A DNA stretch of 9,316 nucleotides from the NCBI GenBank assembly GCA_964408155.1, contig CAYOYJ010000099.1, positions 1-9,316 on the forward strand, written 5' to 3'. This document shows, one piece after another, positions 1 through 7,363 of the stretch. The notes beneath the pieces are model-generated. The model was given only the letters and a program-made list of their open reading frames with translations. It was not told the DNA's origin and searched no databases. The stretch's first letter is position 1; each line of letters opens with the position of its first letter. Both the position numbers and the translations under genes were made by a program. The stretch is from JAAYKM01 sp964408155. GTDB taxonomy: Bacteria; Desulfobacterota; Syntrophia; Syntrophales; JAAYKM01.

Positions 1-363
1 GATATCGCTCTGAGAAACGGAAAAACCCATAGCCTTCATTTCCGCTTCGGTCCGGTTGAGAGCGGCCTCGGCCTCATCCACCGCCAGTTGGTAGTCCCGT
101 GGGTCCAGAGTGATCAGGGTCTGCCCCGTTTTGACCGCCGTGTCGTTTTCCACAAAAATTTCCTGTACGCTGCCGGGGATCCGGCTGCTGATCATGGCGC
201 TGTCGGCCATAACGTATGCGTTGTCGGTGGAGACCCTGTTATAAAGGAAAAAAAACCAGTACAGAGCGCCGAGGATCAGGGCGGCAAGAGAAAATCCGAC
301 CAAGCCGCGCAGCCAGTTTTTTCGGTTGTTTTGATTGCTGTTTCCGTTAGTTGGATTCTGCAA
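1..363 (-). CDS. EmrA/HlyD-type membrane fusion protein, N-terminal part (cut by left edge)
   Basis: The 121 residues seen are the start of an inner-membrane-anchored periplasmic adaptor of the HlyD/EmrA family, which links an inner-membrane exporter to an outer-membrane channel. A short Asn-rich cytoplasmic tail (residues 1-17) is followed by one hydrophobic segment (about 18-41). Next comes the family's typical segment RVSTDNAYVMADSAMISSRI (43-62) and a biotinyl-lipoyl-like half, with GQTLITLDPRDYQ at 80-92; a helical stretch begins at about 93. The start is a TTG. An in-frame TAA lies at 375-373 with no ATG or GTG between, and an AAGGAG lies five bases before the TTG, so this start is well supported. 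The gene follows mgtE on the same strand after 206 bases and probably has its own promoter, though I could not identify one. The rest, including any partner transporter, lies outside the window. Confidence 0.88.
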   Translation of the reverse strand, partial: MQNPTNGNSNQNNRKNWLRGLVGFSLAALILGALYWFFFLYNRVSTDNAYVMADSAMISSRIPGSVQEIFVENDTAVKTGQTLITLDPRDYQLAVDEAEAALNRTEAEMKAMGFSVSQSDI

Positions 364-569
364 GGGAACTCCTTAACAAATACGTCTTGGGTGAGGCGAT
401 ATCCCGGCAATGAATTTTGAAAAAACGTTACAAAAAGGCAAGGGGTATTGCAAGGAAAAATAAAACAGAAAACGGTGTTTGATTTTGATTGGATGAAAAG
501 AAGGTCGATGAATCCGCAAAAGGCTGGAAATGCTTGATCTGTGATCCTGAGTCATTCGCTGTGCCACCC
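364..569. other. Intergenic region between mgtE and the HlyD-type gene
   Basis: This AT-rich spacer follows the mgtE stop. I see no strong hairpin with a T-run that would end mgtE transcription and no convincing -35/-10 pair. A weak pair, TTGCAA and TAACGT 17 bases apart on the minus strand, is all I can offer for the HlyD-type gene. No coding-like frame stands out. Confidence 0.4.
369..374 (-). promoter_or_regulatory. Shine-Dalgarno site that decides a TTG start
   Basis: AAGGAG is read on the minus strand five bases before the TTG at 363-361. With the in-frame stop just upstream, it fixes the start of the HlyD-type gene, which lacks any nearby ATG. Confidence 0.75.
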
Positions 570-1919
570 CTATCCCGTGTTCAGGACGGCTACGGCGATC
601 TTGAAATAAATGAGCAACCCCACGATGTCCATGACGGAGGCAATCAGGGGATTGCTGGCCACGGCGGGATCGATCCTCAGGCACTGAAGAAGGACCGGCA
701 GAATCACCCCGAGGATGCTGGACACAATGACGATAGCGACCATCGCCAGCGACACGATCATGGCGATGCCGGCTCCGCCTTTGAACAGGCCGAGAAACCA
801 GCTTGCCAGCCCCATGGTGACCCCGAGGAGAACCCCGATGCCGATTTCCCTAAACAGGGCTTTGATCCACTGTCTGTCACGGATATCTCCGGTGGCTAGG
901 GCACGGATCATCAGGGTGGCGGACTGGTTTCCCGTATTACCGCCCGTACCGATGAGCAGGGGGATAAAGAAGGCAAGGGCAATGGCGGAGTTCAGCGCGT
1001 CAGTCTGGGAAGCAATGATACCCGTCGTAATGACGCTGATGCAGAGCAGCGCGGCGAGCCAAGTCACCCGCTTTGCGTAAAGCGACAGGATCGTGGCCTC
1101 CCGGTAACTTGTCTTGAGAGGATTCACGGCTACCGACTTCTGGAAGTCCTCCGTCGCTTCTTCCTCGGCCACGTCGAAGAGATCGTCAACTGTCACGATG
1201 CCGAGCAAAATGTCACTGGCATCCACGATGGGCAAGGCCGTGATATCGTATCGCTGGATGAGCTGCACAGCTTTCTCGCGGTCTTCCAATGCATTGATCC
1301 GGAAAAACGGTTCTTCCATGATTTCGCCGATCCGGCTGGATGGGTCCGCAATGATGAGGCGACGCAATCCCAACCCTCCCAGCAGTCTCCATTGAGTGTC
1401 TGTGACGTAGACGACGTTGATCGTTTCGCTGTCCATTCCCTTGAGGCGGACATGATCCAGGGCCTCTTCAGCCGTCCATTCGGGGCGGACTGCCACGTAG
1501 TCCGGAGTCATGAGGCGTCCCACACTTTCCTCGGGGTAACCGAGGAACTGGAGAGTTTCCTGACGGTCTTCCATGTCCAGCAGGTTCAGCAGTTTCTGGA
1601 TGGCCTGACCGGGAAGTATCTGGAGGAACTCCACGCGGTCGTCGGGACTCAGGGCCGCCAAAACGAGACGGGTCTCCTCCGTTGTGAGTGCCTTGAGGAG
1701 ATTCTTCCGCGTCTTGTCCGACAGGTATGAAAAGACATCCGAAAGCATCCCCAAGTTCAGGAGGCGAAGAGCGACAATGCGATGCGTCTCGTCAAGTTCC
1801 TCGATAAGGTCGGAAACATCGGGAGCGGGCATGTTGTCCAGCAGAACTTGCAGATCAGCCCAGCACCGGCCTGCGGTAAGTTCCAGGATTTCCCGTTTGA
1901 TATTTTTGACGTTGCTCAT
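570..1919 (-). CDS. mgtE: MgtE family magnesium transporter
   Basis: This 449-residue inner-membrane protein carries Mg2+ (sometimes Co2+) into the cell as a dimeric, Mg2+-gated channel. The full family layout is visible: an acidic, helical MgtE N domain (about 30-132), two CBS domains (about 135-195 and 200-256), a connecting helix (about 257-277), and a five-helix membrane domain (about 280-445). The pore signature GTGGNTGNQSATLMIRAL lies at 324-341. The late motif DPAVASNPLIASVMD (417-431) ends in an Asp matching the family's ion-selectivity Asp. The length is normal for the family. The ATG is preceded by GGAAGGA about seven bases upstream. The family is gated by cytosolic Mg2+ through the N and CBS domains, so control may be mainly at protein level; I found no M-box riboswitch in the leader. 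No partner gene is needed. Confidence 0.95.
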   Translation of the reverse strand: MSNVKNIKREILELTAGRCWADLQVLLDNMPAPDVSDLIEELDETHRIVALRLLNLGMLSDVFSYLSDKTRKNLLKALTTEETRLVLAALSPDDRVEFLQILPGQAIQKLLNLLDMEDRQETLQFLGYPEESVGRLMTPDYVAVRPEWTAEEALDHVRLKGMDSETINVVYVTDTQWRLLGGLGLRRLIIADPSSRIGEIMEEPFFRINALEDREKAVQLIQRYDITALPIVDASDILLGIVTVDDLFDVAEEEATEDFQKSVAVNPLKTSYREATILSLYAKRVTWLAALLCISVITTGIIASQTDALNSAIALAFFIPLLIGTGGNTGNQSATLMIRALATGDIRDRQWIKALFREIGIGVLLGVTMGLASWFLGLFKGGAGIAMIVSLAMVAIVIVSSILGVILPVLLQCLRIDPAVASNPLIASVMDIVGLLIYFKIAVAVLNTG

Positions 1920-1949
1920 AAAGGATTCCTTCCAGGATGTTTTAGGGTC

Positions 1950-2129
1950 CTAACAAATAATCCTGAACAATGCCAACGGTATTCGCAGAGAGCCTTTTTT
2001 ATAAAGTTCCAGGCGGAATATGCCGTTCTGTGAACGGGGATGAATGCGGAGGGAGTAAGGGAGGAGCTTATCCCCCTTATGTAAGCCTTTGATGTGGTCT
2101 ACCCAGGCATGTGCACCCTTTTCAATCCC
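1950..2129 (-). other. Coding-like open stretch without a usable start, upstream of mgtE
   Basis: One minus-strand frame stays open for 59 codons between a TGA at 2132-2130 and a TAG at 1952-1950. It contains a protein-like run with HKGDKLLPYSLRIHPRSQNG followed by IFRLELYKKGSLRIPLALF. It ends 30 bases before the mgtE ATG, on the same strand. No ATG, GTG or TTG opens this frame near its beginning. An ATG at 2149-2147 opens a different frame (MIFGKYEGLKRVHMPG) that stops inside the stretch, so a single-base frameshift could join the two. It may be a decayed small gene, a sequencing error in a real small gene, or chance. I do not recognise the protein. Confidence 0.22.
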
Positions 2130-2176
2130 TCATACTTTCCGAAGATCATTTGAAATCGTTGAGAAAACATGATATG

Positions 2177-2201
2177 CCAACGAAGCCGTTGGGCGGAGCC
2201 C
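2177..2201 (+). promoter_or_regulatory. Overlapping inverted repeats in the leader of the J-domain gene
   Basis: CCAACG at 2177-2182 pairs with CGTTGG at 2187-2192 across a four-base loop. GGGC at 2191-2194 can pair with GCCC at 2198-2201. The two stems share bases 2191-2192 and cannot both form completely. They lie 36-60 bases before the ATG of the J-domain gene. Whether they regulate anything is unknown. Confidence 0.25.
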
Positions 2202-2236
2202 GGTTGCGGTAATGAAAGAAGAATTAAATCAAGAAG

Positions 2237-2977
2237 ATGTACAAAGGCCATCCCCATAATCCGGCTTTAACCAAAGTCGCAAACAACGGCCGACGCTGTC
2301 TCTCCTGCGGGACGACGGCGATCTCCGGCCGGCAGCGGTACTGTTCCACCGAGTGCCGTCAACGCCTCCAGTTCAAGCTCGATCTGCGGACCGGATTGAT
2401 CCAGGCCTTAAACGCTCATTACGCGACGTTTTACTTCTCCGATGAGCGGATTTTCATGGATGTCCTCCCCTATGGGATGCGGGACACCTTCCGCTTTTTC
2501 TACCCCCGCTCCCCCGGTCTGAAACCGGCTGAAGACTTCAACACCATGGCCAATATCCTGGGTGAAATCTGGTGGTTGGAGAAAGATCGCAGTCACAAGG
2601 ATTACCTGGCGTCTTACCAGGTGCTTCGGCGGGCGTTACGCAGCGGTGCGGCCGTGATGGCTGTCAAGCCGGTGGTGAAATGCGCCCCGTCCGTCGGCAA
2701 GGCTCATCTCCTCCACCTGAACCTCGACCGGGCGGCCCTGACCTCACCGGATCTGAAGCGGATGATTAAAACAGCCTACCGGCAGGAAGCCAAAAAAAAC
2801 CACCCTGATGTGGGCGGGAAACCGGAGACTTTCCGGCGGATTCACGAGGCCTATGAAGAGCTGTCCGGCTGGGCCGACAATCCCACCTACATCCGTTACC
2901 GTGGATTTCCCGACAAGTGGTTTTACGACCGCAACCGCAACCGCTGGAACCAACCCCTGCCGCTGACACGGGCTTAA
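2237..2977 (+). CDS. Zinc-motif and J-domain protein
   Basis: This 246-residue soluble protein has a four-cysteine motif near the N-terminus (C21, C24, C36, C40; CLSCG then YCSTEC) that resembles small treble-clef or ribbon zinc sites. It ends with a J domain at about 158-212 holding HPD at 189-191 between a basic helix (TAYRQEAKKN) and a second helix (FRRIHEAYEELSGW). J domains stimulate the ATPase of DnaK/Hsp70, so this is probably a specialised Hsp70 co-chaperone whose middle region (about 45-155, rich in aromatic residues) and zinc motif choose the client. That role is inference. It is not DnaJ itself: the J domain is C-terminal, and there is no G/F region or CXXCXGXG repeat. An in-frame TAA lies 12 bases before the ATG. 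The Shine-Dalgarno is poor: GAAAGAAG lies 15 bases before the ATG, and AAGAAG abuts it. It stands alone between genes on the other strand. Confidence 0.85.
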   Translation: MYKGHPHNPALTKVANNGRRCLSCGTTAISGRQRYCSTECRQRLQFKLDLRTGLIQALNAHYATFYFSDERIFMDVLPYGMRDTFRFFYPRSPGLKPAEDFNTMANILGEIWWLEKDRSHKDYLASYQVLRRALRSGAAVMAVKPVVKCAPSVGKAHLLHLNLDRAALTSPDLKRMIKTAYRQEAKKNHPDVGGKPETFRRIHEAYEELSGWADNPTYIRYRGFPDKWFYDRNRNRWNQPLPLTRA

Positions 2978-3146
2978 TCTGCCTTTTTCTCCCCATTACT
3001 GCGGACGATCTCGAATTTAATTCCCGGAATTATAACACCTCTTTCTGATCCGGTATCCAGTTAATATTTTTCTCGATTTCGTTTTCCGACGCCATGTCTA
3101 TAGTACAAATATTTGCTGCTCGCATGAAGAAGGTCTGGGCGGTGCG
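2978..3146. other. Convergent intergenic region with weak small open frames
   Basis: This lies between the ends of the J-domain gene (plus) and the second permease (minus). No clear intrinsic terminator follows the J-domain gene. On the minus strand a 32-codon frame starts with ATG at 3125-3123 and includes MASENEIEKNINWIPDQKEV; it ends at a TAA at 3032-3030. A second, shifted frame continues through PGIKFEIVRSNGEKKAD to a TAA at 2976-2974, overlapping the J-domain stop. Both read like protein but have no good ribosome site, so they may be a decayed gene or chance. Confidence 0.25.
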
Positions 3147-3157
3147 TTACGCCGCCC
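3137..3157 (-). terminator. GC-rich hairpin at the end of the exporter operon (weak terminator candidate)
   Basis: On the minus strand GGGCGG pairs with CCGCCC around a loop that contains the TAA stop of the last permease gene. It is followed by AGACCTTCTTC, a poor T-run. It sits where the operon should end but is not a strong intrinsic terminator. Confidence 0.25.
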
Positions 3158-4313
3158 GCAGGGCCTCGATGATTTTCATCCGGGAGGCCCGGACCGCCGG
3201 GAGAAACCCTCCCAGGAAACCCATCATCAATGAAAAGGTCAGGGCCTTGAGGGCGATGTCCGGAGTCAAGGTGAACCGAAAGGCCAGTTCCGAGAAAGTC
3301 TGAAAGTTGATGGTCGAAATGGTGAGGAACTGCATGAATGCGGCGAAGAAAAGGCCCGCACCACCACCGATCAATCCCAGCAGCAGCGATTCCATCAGAA
3401 AGGCGCCCAGAATATATCGCCGCCTGAACCCTAGAGCCCGCAGGGTGCCGATTTCCGCGGTCCGGGTGGAGACGGAGGCGTACATGGTGATCATGGCGCC
3501 GATCATCGCTCCCAGGGAAAAAATAACCGTGAGCGAAATGCCCAGAATGCGTAGAAATTTCGCCATTATTTCCGACTGTTCTTCGTAGTAGCGGGTTTCC
3601 CGTTTGGCTTCAAGATCCAATCGGGGATCGCCTTCAATGGTCTTTTTGACGGCTTCCAGATCCTTGGCATTCCGCAGTTTGAATGTCACGGAAGAATAAA
3701 CAGGACGACGGAAGGCCTGCATGACCTGATCGGCATCTCCCCAGATTTCGGAGTTGAACCCCGAATTGCCGGCGTCGAAAATCCCGACGATCTGCCAGTG
3801 TCGCATGCCGGCGTAGAGTTCTTCGTAGAGCCCTCCACCATTGAAGCGCCTGGCAATGCTGGATCCGGCGAGCATCTCGTTCGATCCCGACCGGGGCAGC
3901 CGCCCGGCAATAAGCTTGACCTGGGGCCGGAGCAGCAGGGCGCGGTTCTGGGTCCCCCGGATGGAAACATGGGAAAGGTTGCGTGTATCACGTTTCGGTA
4001 AACTGATCAGAACCAGAACCTCCTTGAGGGCCAAGGGTGTGCCTTCCCGGTCGGCGGCGATGCCGGGGAGCGTTTCCAGAATAGCTGCCCGGCATCGCTC
4101 GATGCCGCTTTGAACCTCCGAAACCGAACCCTTCCGGATCACGATGATGTTATCGTAAGAGCCTGTTTTGATGAGGGTTTCCTCCAGGCCCCGGGCCAGC
4201 ATCAAAATGGCGGCGAAAACGAAAACCACCAGGGCCATCCCCGAGGCGGTCAGGATTGTTGTCAGGCGCCGGGTCCAGAGATTGCGAAGACTGTAGGGAA
4301 ACAGGGCGAACAT
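3147..4313 (-). CDS. FtsX/MacB-type ABC transporter permease (second permease of exporter)
   Basis: This 388-residue inner-membrane permease has the type VII (MacB/LolCE/FtsX-like) layout: one membrane helix near the N-terminus (about 17-41), a periplasmic domain of some 210 residues, then three helices (about 256-280, 302-330, 353-375) forming the FtsX domain. The cytoplasmic segment STRTAEIGTLRALGFRRR (282-299) is the usual contact with the ATPase. The protein ends with the family-typical PAVRASRMKIIEALRA. The open frame extends upstream to 4574, but that part is out-of-frame readthrough of the first permease gene. The ATG at 4313-4311 overlaps the previous stop as TGATG, so translational coupling supports this start. 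It presumably pairs with the preceding, divergent permease to form a heterodimer. The substrate cannot be told from sequence; lipids, lipoproteins, peptides or small toxic compounds are all handled by relatives. Confidence 0.88.
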   Translation of the reverse strand: MFALFPYSLRNLWTRRLTTILTASGMALVVFVFAAILMLARGLEETLIKTGSYDNIIVIRKGSVSEVQSGIERCRAAILETLPGIAADREGTPLALKEVLVLISLPKRDTRNLSHVSIRGTQNRALLLRPQVKLIAGRLPRSGSNEMLAGSSIARRFNGGGLYEELYAGMRHWQIVGIFDAGNSGFNSEIWGDADQVMQAFRRPVYSSVTFKLRNAKDLEAVKKTIEGDPRLDLEAKRETRYYEEQSEIMAKFLRILGISLTVIFSLGAMIGAMITMYASVSTRTAEIGTLRALGFRRRYILGAFLMESLLLGLIGGGAGLFFAAFMQFLTISTINFQTFSELAFRFTLTPDIALKALTFSLMMGFLGGFLPAVRASRMKIIEALRAA

Positions 4314-5470
4314 CAGCCGATCCTCCGGAGACCGTCGGCGATACGGATGCCGATGGCCCGTTGAATGGGAACGATCGCCGCCAGGATGGCAACGATCAGG
4401 GAAGAGACCAGGGCCATGACCAGAGAGACCGTTTCCACCTTGAAGATGGGGAAATACATACCCAGGGCCTGTTTGAAACCGGCCGCCGCAGGGAAGGAGA
4501 GGGCGACACCGCAGAAGTAGCCGCACAGGGAAATAATGACCGATTCCCCGGCAATCAGGCTGCCGATGGCCCATCCACCGAAGCCCAGCGTCTTCAGGAT
4601 GGCGTACTCCCCGATCCGTTCCCGGGTGGTCATGGCCATGGTATTGGCTACCACGGCCAGCATGATGAAGATGACTACAAATGAGACGGTCTCAATCGCC
4701 GTAATGATGGCACCGCTCATGGCAATGAACCCCTGCTGGAAGGCTTTTTCTGTTTCCGTCAGGGTTTCGGCCCAGGAGTTTTTAAAGCTCTTATCGATGG
4801 CGGCGCTTATGGAGGTAGAGAGATCCGGATTGTCGACGCCGATCATGTAAAACCCGACTTCATCCGCCCGGGATGGAGCGGTTTTCTTCATTGTTTCGTT
4901 GAGGTAAGCCCAGTGACAGAAAAACTGCGTTTCATCGACGGAATCTGTTTTGCCATGGTAAATCGCCCGGAGGATAAAATCCCAGTTTCCGGGATAGATG
5001 GTCCCCCGTAGCGTGACAATGTCCCCGATTTTCCAGCCATATTTGGCGACCAGTTTTTTCCCTGCCGCGAAGGCTTTCCGATCCTTCAAAAAGATGTTGC
5101 GTTCTTTTGGGGGGAGGACGTATTCTGGGTAAAGTTCCAGGTAAGTCTTCGGTTCCACGGCGAAATTGGCGAAGAAATTCTTTTCGTCGATGTAGATGCC
5201 GCCGAACCAGTTGCCGTAGGAAACCAGGCGAACCCCGTCGATCTGCTGGATCTGGTCCTTGTAGGACAGGGGCAGGGGAAAGATGATGGAAACGGCATTG
5301 CGGGATACGAGACGGCTCGCCGAGGAGGCGTCCACCCCGGCGTACCAGGCACCGATGACCGTCCGGAGCATGACGAAGGCGAGGATGGCAATGGTGATGC
5401 TCAGAATGGTCAGAAAGGCCCGGAATTTATGGCGGAAGGCGTTTTTAAACAGGAGCCTGACAATCAGCAT
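4313..5470 (-). CDS. FtsX/MacB-type ABC transporter permease (first permease of exporter)
   Basis: This 385-residue inner-membrane protein has the same layout as its downstream neighbour: helix 1 at about 18-40, a long periplasmic domain, and helices at about 258-280, 300-330 and 345-370. The ATPase-contact segment TTRERIGEYAILKTLGFGG lies at 281-299. The periplasmic domain has little obvious likeness to that of the second permease, which suggests a heterodimer rather than a recent duplication. AAGGAG lies nine bases before the ATG. The first 26 bases overlap the end of the ATPase gene, and the stop overlaps the next start by one base. It belongs to the same exporter as its neighbours and should work as a mechanically coupled permease moving substrate from the membrane or periplasm rather than from the cytosol, as is known for the MacB/Lol group. 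Confidence 0.9.
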   Translation of the reverse strand: MLIVRLLFKNAFRHKFRAFLTILSITIAILAFVMLRTVIGAWYAGVDASSASRLVSRNAVSIIFPLPLSYKDQIQQIDGVRLVSYGNWFGGIYIDEKNFFANFAVEPKTYLELYPEYVLPPKERNIFLKDRKAFAAGKKLVAKYGWKIGDIVTLRGTIYPGNWDFILRAIYHGKTDSVDETQFFCHWAYLNETMKKTAPSRADEVGFYMIGVDNPDLSTSISAAIDKSFKNSWAETLTETEKAFQQGFIAMSGAIITAIETVSFVVIFIMLAVVANTMAMTTRERIGEYAILKTLGFGGWAIGSLIAGESVIISLCGYFCGVALSFPAAAGFKQALGMYFPIFKVETVSLVMALVSSLIVAILAAIVPIQRAIGIRIADGLRRIG

Positions 5471-6149
5471 CGGTCAAGACTCCTTTATCGAGATGATGGA
5501 GGGCTTGGGCGCGTTGTGCCGCCCGGGGATCGTGGGTGACCATGATGATCGTTTTCTTCGATTCCTCATTCAGCCGCGCCATCAGGTTCAGAACATCCTC
5601 GGCGGAGCGCCGATCCAAATCCCCCGTCGGTTCGTCCGCTACGAGGATGGTCGGATCAGTGATGAGGGCCCGGGCGATGGCGACCCGCTGCTGTTCTCCT
5701 CCCGAAAGCTGGGCCGGATAGTGGTCCATCCGGTCACTGAGGTTGACCACCTGCAGGGCCATTTCGGCATGAAGCCGCCGTTCCCTGGCGGTGAGGTGTG
5801 TCAAGTGCAGGGGCAGTTCGACATTTTCATAGGCCGTCAGCACGGGGATCAGGTTGTAGAACTGAAAGATGAACCCCACATGGGTCGCCCGCCAGACGGC
5901 GAGGTCCGTTTCCGAAAGGGTGGTGATATCGACATCTCCCACCCGGATCGTGCCGCCGTCCACCCGGTCGATACCCGCAATGAGATTTAAGAGGGTGCTT
6001 TTCCCCGATCCGGAGGGACCCATGAGGGCCATGAACTCGCCTTCTCTGACGCACAGGGTAATGTCTTCGAGAACAGGAATGGTATACTGGCCCCGCCGGT
6101 AAGATTTCTTGACGTGCTCGACGTCGACGATGATCGGCTTTTTGTCCAT
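5445..6149 (-). CDS. MacB/LolD-type ABC transporter ATP-binding protein
   Basis: This 234-residue cytoplasmic ATPase powers the two permeases. All catalytic motifs are present: Walker A GPSGSGKST at 44-52, Q-loop Gln at 96 (FIFQFYNLIP), signature LSGGEQQRVAIARAL at 148-162, Walker B ILVADEPTGDLD at 168-179 with catalytic Glu 173, and switch His 206 in MVTHD. FQFYNLIPVLTAYENVELPL is the MacB/LolD subfamily wording. The length is normal. The ATG shares one base with the stop of the adaptor gene (TAATG). There is no good Shine-Dalgarno before it, so translation probably depends on coupling. Its end overlaps the first permease gene by 26 bases. Confidence 0.95.
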   Translation of the reverse strand: MDKKPIIVDVEHVKKSYRRGQYTIPVLEDITLCVREGEFMALMGPSGSGKSTLLNLIAGIDRVDGGTIRVGDVDITTLSETDLAVWRATHVGFIFQFYNLIPVLTAYENVELPLHLTHLTARERRLHAEMALQVVNLSDRMDHYPAQLSGGEQQRVAIARALITDPTILVADEPTGDLDRRSAEDVLNLMARLNEESKKTIIMVTHDPRAAQRAQALHHLDKGVLTDADCQAPV

Positions 6150-7363
6150 TATTTTTCGTTGATCTTGACGGTGGCGCCGCTTGTCAGGTTTTCCGGCGGC
6201 TTAACGACGATCCGGTCACCCACGGCAAGACCGCCGGTGATTTCAATCAGATCGCCCAGAACAATCCCCGTCCGGAGGGGAACTTCGGTAACTTGCCCGC
6301 CGTGGACGCGGAAAGCGGATACCTGGTTGCCAACTCGGCGCAGGGCATTACGAGGTACTGCCGTGCGTGGGGTTTGATCGCCTGGGCCGATGGCGCGGCT
6401 GAGAAAGGAGACTTTGGCGCTCATTTCCGGCAGGACGCGGGGATCCGGTTCGAGAAATTTAACCTTGACCAGAATGCTGGCCTTGGTCCGGTCGGCTGTC
6501 GGAACAATCATGTGAATTGCACCGCGGAAGCGGTCGTCCGGCAGGGCATCCAACTGGATTTCGCAAGGCTGGGCCAGTTTGATTTGGGAGATGTTTGATT
6601 CGGATACATCCGCCTCGACGAGGAGTGAACCCATGTCCGCAATGGTGACGACCGCGGCTTTAGCATCGGCGGCGGCACCTATGGGGGTGACGATATCCCC
6701 GATATCGGCGTTTTTTGTCAGGACGACAGCGTTGAAGGGTGCCCGAATCTGGGTGTATTCAAGGGCGGCGTTTGCCCCGTCCAGGGAGGCGACAGCCGCC
6801 GAGACGACGGCTTGGGCCGATGCCGCCCGGGCGGTGGTATCTTTGTATCGGGCCTCTGCCAGGTCAAATTCGGATTGGGAAAGGACCTGGTGGGCCAGCA
6901 GCTTTTTCTTGCGTTCGAAATTGAGGGTTGCTTCGTGCAGATCCGCCTGGGCTTGCGAGACCTGGGCTTTGGCCACAGCCAGATTCGCCTCGGCCTGCGC
7001 CCGGGCAGCCAAGACATCCTCATTTTCAAGGGAGGCAATAATCTGCCCCTTTTTCACAGGATTTCCCTCTTCCACGGTGAGGGAGACCAGACGACCCGTG
7101 ACCTTGGAGGCGACGGCGGCCTTACGCTGGGCCACGACATAGCCGCTGGCGTTCAGGAGACTGTAGGTCTGGGTGGGATAAACACGGCTCACCGTGGCCA
7201 CATCGACGGAAATGGCGGGGCGCAGAATACCTGTGACGTACAGGAAGACAAGCAGGATCGTCAGGCCGGTGCCGATAGCTATATAAATGAATTTCTTGCG
7301 TTTTCTGCGGAAAAAGATTTTGGATGCTTGATCGATCTTTAACTGGGACAGCTCGTCGGTCAT
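6149..7363 (-). CDS. Periplasmic adaptor subunit of ABC exporter (MacA/RND-type MFP)
   Basis: This 404-residue membrane fusion protein is anchored in the inner membrane by a helix at about 25-47 after a basic cytoplasmic tail (RRKRKK, 19-24). Domains in order: a first lipoyl half (about 75-115, SGYVVAQRKAAVASKVTGRL at 73-92), a long Ala-rich alpha-hairpin coiled coil (about 113-200), a second lipoyl half (about 203-240, TQIRAPFNAVVLTKNADIGD at 204-223), a beta-barrel (about 245-322) and a membrane-proximal domain (about 333-404). The hairpin is where such proteins dock to a TolC-like outer-membrane channel, which is not encoded here. The ATG overlaps the cupin stop (ATGA, four bases) and is preceded by a GGGGGGA ribosome site about six bases away. 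It should join the ATPase and two permeases in a tripartite exporter. Confidence 0.92.
   Translation of the reverse strand: MTDELSQLKIDQASKIFFRRKRKKFIYIAIGTGLTILLVFLYVTGILRPAISVDVATVSRVYPTQTYSLLNASGYVVAQRKAAVASKVTGRLVSLTVEEGNPVKKGQIIASLENEDVLAARAQAEANLAVAKAQVSQAQADLHEATLNFERKKKLLAHQVLSQSEFDLAEARYKDTTARAASAQAVVSAAVASLDGANAALEYTQIRAPFNAVVLTKNADIGDIVTPIGAAADAKAAVVTIADMGSLLVEADVSESNISQIKLAQPCEIQLDALPDDRFRGAIHMIVPTADRTKASILVKVKFLEPDPRVLPEMSAKVSFLSRAIGPGDQTPRTAVPRNALRRVGNQVSAFRVHGGQVTEVPLRTGIVLGDLIEITGGLAVGDRIVVKPPENLTSGATVKINEK

Larger units (their letters stand above)
1920..2236. other. Divergent intergenic region between mgtE and the J-domain gene
   Basis: These 317 bases separate two divergent genes. 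On the mgtE side is a start-less minus-strand open stretch (listed separately). On the other side are overlapping inverted repeats at 2177-2201. A weak plus-strand promoter candidate is TTGAAA at 2150-2155, a 17-base gap, then TATGCC at 2173-2178; its -10 matches poorly. No riboswitch of a class I recognise is visible. Confidence 0.5.

Noticed and set aside
489..899. Plus-strand open frames opposite mgtE (489-899, 715-1080, 1392-1730 and others)
   Set aside because: All are mirror frames of the mgtE coding sequence with biased, repetitive composition.
2127..2178. Strong promoter for the J-domain gene
   Set aside because: TTGAAA with TATGCC at 17 bases has a poor -10, so it is mentioned only in the intergenic entry.
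2171..2215. Remnant of a group II intron (sequence GGAGCCCGGTTGCGGTAATG)
   Set aside because: The wording loosely recalls intron RNA next to maturase genes, but there is no domain V hairpin, no maturase and no exon junction nearby.
1920..2236. M-box (Mg2+) riboswitch upstream of mgtE
   Set aside because: I looked for its conserved core on the minus strand and did not find it.
4314..4574. 87-codon N-terminal extension of the second permease
   Set aside because: It is the first permease gene read in the wrong frame; the ATG at 4313 in the TGATG overlap begins exactly at the conserved permease N-terminus.
5283..5990. 235-codon plus-strand open frame over the ATPase/permease junction
   Set aside because: It is antisense to two well-supported genes and low in complexity of an ordered protein; no family features.
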